Source of the DNA: Prochlorococcus sp. AG-363-P06
GTDB taxonomy: Bacteria; Cyanobacteriota; Cyanobacteriia; PCC-6307; Cyanobiaceae
NCBI GenBank assembly: GCA_003280025.1
Contig: QCGD01000012.1
Span: 1-44,251, forward strand
DNA length: 44,251 nt
Direction of reading: 5' to 3'
Shown: positions 42,363 through 44,251 of the stretch, piece after piece
Position numbering within the stretch: position 1 is the stretch's first letter
How the letters are laid out: each line of letters starts with the position of its first letter
Program-made: the position numbers and the translations under genes
The notes under the pieces: generated by a model
Databases searched by the model: none
The model's input: the letters and a program-made list of their open reading frames with translations, nothing else
Told to the model about the DNA's origin: nothing

Positions 42363-43682
42363 TTATCCTCTTATTATATTATTCGATGGATAAAATCTTC
42401 CTCGTGTATCAATTATTATTTTGCTGTATTTCTCTATTAATTCATAGTCAAAGTTATCATGATCAGAAGCTAGTATTACTGCATCAAAACTAGAAAGGCT
42501 TTCTTTTGTTAAATTAATACCTTTTAAATCAAAATTAAAGCGTCTTGTTTTAGGTAGGACCTCAAAAAAAGGATCGCAAAACTCAACTTTAGCTTCTTTC
42601 TTATTCAATAAATGAATGATATCTAATGAGGGAGATTCGCGAATATCATCTACGTTTTTTTTATAGCTAATACCCAAAACAAGGATTTTACTATTCTTTA
42701 GAGGTTTACCATATTTATTAAGGGCATTCGAGGTCTGGCTTATTACGTAGCTTGGCATCGAAGAGTTTATTTCTCCAGCAAGTTCTATAAATCTTGTATG
42801 CATCCCATATTCTCTGGCCTTCCAAGTTAAATAAAATGGATCAATAGGTATACAATGACCACCTAGGCCTGGGCCTGGATAATATGGTACAAATCCGAAT
42901 GGCTTTGTAGATGCAGCTCTTATAACTTCATACAAATCAATACCCATTTTCTCAGCAAGTGGTTTTAATTCATTCATGAGGCCAATATTCACAGCTCTAT
43001 GGATATTTTCTAAAAGTTTAGTCATCTCTGCTGTTGCAGTATCACTAACTTCAACAACCTCATTCACTACTTGTTCGTATAATGCAAGTCCTATCTTATT
43101 ACAGTTAGAAGTTGTTCCTCCGAGTACTTTTGGGATATTGCCTGTATGAAAACTATTATTTCCAGGGTCCTCCCTTTCTGGAGAATAAACTAAAAAGAAA
43201 TCTTCTCCAATATTAAAACCAAGATTTTTAATAAAAGGATGCAGTTCTTCTTGAGTTGTTCCTGGATAAGTTGTACTCTCTAAACTTAAAACTTGCCCTT
43301 TTTTGAGATGTTGACCTATCGAATTCAGCGTACTTCTTATAAAACTTAAATCAGGTTCTCTATATTTATTAAGAGGGGTTGGTAGGCAAAGAATTATTGC
43401 ATCTAAGGCTTTAACTTCATTGAAATTGTTTGTTGCTTTTAGTAAATTTGACTCTACTAAGATTTTCAACTTTTCACTCGAAATATGGTTGATATAACTA
43501 GTTGCATTGTTTATTTTATTTATCTTGTTTTTATCAATATCTATTCCCAAAACTTTAAAACCTGTTTCTGCATAAGCAATCGCAAGGGGTAATCCTACAT
43601 AACCCATGCCAATGATTCCAATAGTGGCTTTCTTATCTTTTAGTAAATTTAAAAGCTTTGTGAATGAATTTGTTGATTCCAT
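42363..43682 (-). CDS. wbpA: UDP-N-acetyl-D-glucosamine 6-dehydrogenase
   Basis: Oxidises UDP-GlcNAc to UDP-GlcNAcA with NAD. The 439 residues carry GMGYVG at 25-30, the central CLPTPLNKYREPDLS, ESTTYPGTTQEEL, SPEREDPGN and the catalytic cysteine in GPGLGGHCIPIDPFYL, which is diagnostic of WbpA over Ugd. It lies 7 bases after wbpE on the same strand, and the C3 dehydrogenase of the pathway is at 35660. Together they explain UDP-2-acetamido-3-amino-glucuronate synthesis. The WbpD acetyltransferase and WbpI epimerase are not visible in the window. Confidence 0.94.
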   Translation of the reverse strand: MESTNSFTKLLNLLKDKKATIGIIGMGYVGLPLAIAYAETGFKVLGIDIDKNKINKINNATSYINHISSEKLKILVESNLLKATNNFNEVKALDAIILCLPTPLNKYREPDLSFIRSTLNSIGQHLKKGQVLSLESTTYPGTTQEELHPFIKNLGFNIGEDFFLVYSPEREDPGNNSFHTGNIPKVLGGTTSNCNKIGLALYEQVVNEVVEVSDTATAEMTKLLENIHRAVNIGLMNELKPLAEKMGIDLYEVIRAASTKPFGFVPYYPGPGLGGHCIPIDPFYLTWKAREYGMHTRFIELAGEINSSMPSYVISQTSNALNKYGKPLKNSKILVLGISYKKNVDDIRESPSLDIIHLLNKKEAKVEFCDPFFEVLPKTRRFNFDLKGINLTKESLSSFDAVILASDHDNFDYELIEKYSKIIIDTRGRFYPSNNIIRG

Positions 43683-43689
43683 CTTTTTA

Positions 43690-44251
43690 TTAGTTTATAG
43701 ATTCCATTAATGAATTGATGACTAAATCTTGATTTTCTTTACTTAAAGCAGGGTGCATAGGAAGACTTAAGACCTTTCTTGATACCTTTTTAGCATTTTT
43801 TAAATCAAAATTTTGATATAGCTTTTTTGAAAAAATATTCTGTAAAAAATTACTTTTATTTGAGTTTAAGTCTCTTAGTGCATTTTGTTCAGAAAGCAAA
43901 GAGGGGTAATGCACAGAAGTTGGAATCCCTAGCCTCTTCATGTTTTTAATAACTTTTTCTCTATTATCAACCTGAATAGTATATTGTGCATAAACACTTG
44001 TGTTCTCTGGCGAAATAAAAGGAGTTGTGTTTATTCCCAATTCTTTTAGGCGGGCTGTATATCTTGACCCTATTCTGATTCTTGATTCTACTTCAACATC
44101 AAATAAATCTAATTTCGCCAGTAAAATTGCTGCCTGAATAGTATCTAATCTCCCATTAACCCCTATTTGATTATGCAAATAACGCTTATTTTGTCCATGA
44201 ATTGAGATTTCTCTAATATTTTTTGCCAATTCTTCATCATTAGTAAAACAC
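43690..44251 (-). CDS. wbpE: WbpE-type aminotransferase, C-terminal part (cut by window edge)
   Basis: The frame runs off the right edge, so only the last 186 or so residues are here; the first visible codons read CFTNDEELAKNIREISIHGQ. An internal TTG at 44227-44229 is not the start. The segment NQIGVNGRLDTIQAAILLAK, SVYAQYTIQVDNRE, TSVHYPSLL and LSLPMHPALS match WbpE, which aminates the 3-keto sugar made by WlbA/WbpB using glutamate. The PLP lysine lies outside the window. It precedes wbpA by 7 bases. Confidence 0.9.
   Translation of the reverse strand, partial: CFTNDEELAKNIREISIHGQNKRYLHNQIGVNGRLDTIQAAILLAKLDLFDVEVESRIRIGSRYTARLKELGINTTPFISPENTSVYAQYTIQVDNREKVIKNMKRLGIPTSVHYPSLLSEQNALRDLNSNKSNFLQNIFSKKLYQNFDLKNAKKVSRKVLSLPMHPALSKENQDLVINSLMESIN

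Noticed and set aside
1-44251. tRNA genes, CRISPR arrays, insertion sequences or att sites
   Set aside because: I saw no G+C-richer cloverleaf-like segment, no regularly spaced repeats and no transposase or integrase motif.

Overview
The window is about 44 kb of very A+T-rich DNA (by eye about 30% G+C), and nearly every gene belongs to surface-polysaccharide (O-antigen or capsule-like) biosynthesis. There are no rRNA or tRNA genes, no insertion sequence or integrase, and no CRISPR array that I can see. The low G+C, the cyanobacterial look of galE, manC, gmd, fcl and the animal-type UDP-glucose dehydrogenase, and the long gaps between gene blocks suggest a high-light Prochlorococcus or close marine picocyanobacterium. 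SAR11 is a less likely alternative because its intergenic gaps are normally very short. The assignment is inference, since no marker gene is present.

Layout. (A) 68-1927, plus: galE, a decayed acetyltransferase copy, a sugar formyltransferase. (B) 7275-1969, minus, one tight operon: sulfotransferase, DUF4910-type aminopeptidase-like protein, unknown GT-like protein, GNAT, pseudaminic acid synthase (PseI). (C) 7391-9884, plus: PglK/MsbA-like ABC exporter and a GNAT. (D) 14284-9898, minus: manC remnant, ugd, gmd, fcl, then a decayed gene. (E) 14609-36766, plus: manC, a decayed membrane-protein gene, hisH-hisF-wbpG, a glycosyltransferase, a second ABC exporter, then a closely packed run (L-2-hydroxyglutarate oxidase-like, epimerase, aminotransferase, AsnB, FemAB-like, formyltransferase, polysaccharide-deacetylase-like, DCC protein, multi-pass membrane protein, methyltransferase), two glycosyltransferases and a WlbA/WbpB dehydrogenase. 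(F) 44251-36836, minus: WbpE (cut by the window edge), WbpA, a glutaminase/PP-loop fusion amidotransferase, a WbuB-like glycosyltransferase, PglC-like and PglD-like proteins and an aminotransferase.

How the genes fit together. ManC, Gmd and Fcl make GDP-L-fucose. Ugd makes UDP-glucuronate. WbpA, WlbA/WbpB and WbpE make a UDP-2-acetamido-3-amino-glucuronate type sugar. HisH, HisF-like and WbpG-like proteins are the known three-part system that turns an N-acetyl group into an acetamidino group. A second sugar amidotransferase carries its own glutaminase domain in the same chain. PglC-like and PglD-like proteins and an aminotransferase suggest a bacillosamine-like initiating sugar. Formyl-, acetyl-, sulfo- and methyl-transferases would decorate the chain. 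The two full-size ABC proteins are the best candidates for flipping lipid-linked sugars, since no Wzx or Wzy is visible.

The most interesting observations are the one-chain glutaminase-PP-loop amidotransferase beside the classical three-part system; the loss of catalytic Asp11 in the HisF-like protein; an L-2-hydroxyglutarate oxidase that could recycle the by-product of the WlbA step; the closely packed FemAB/formyltransferase/deacetylase/DCC/membrane-protein run; and the fact that all three gene-free stretches longer than 300 bases contain recognisable or likely gene debris.
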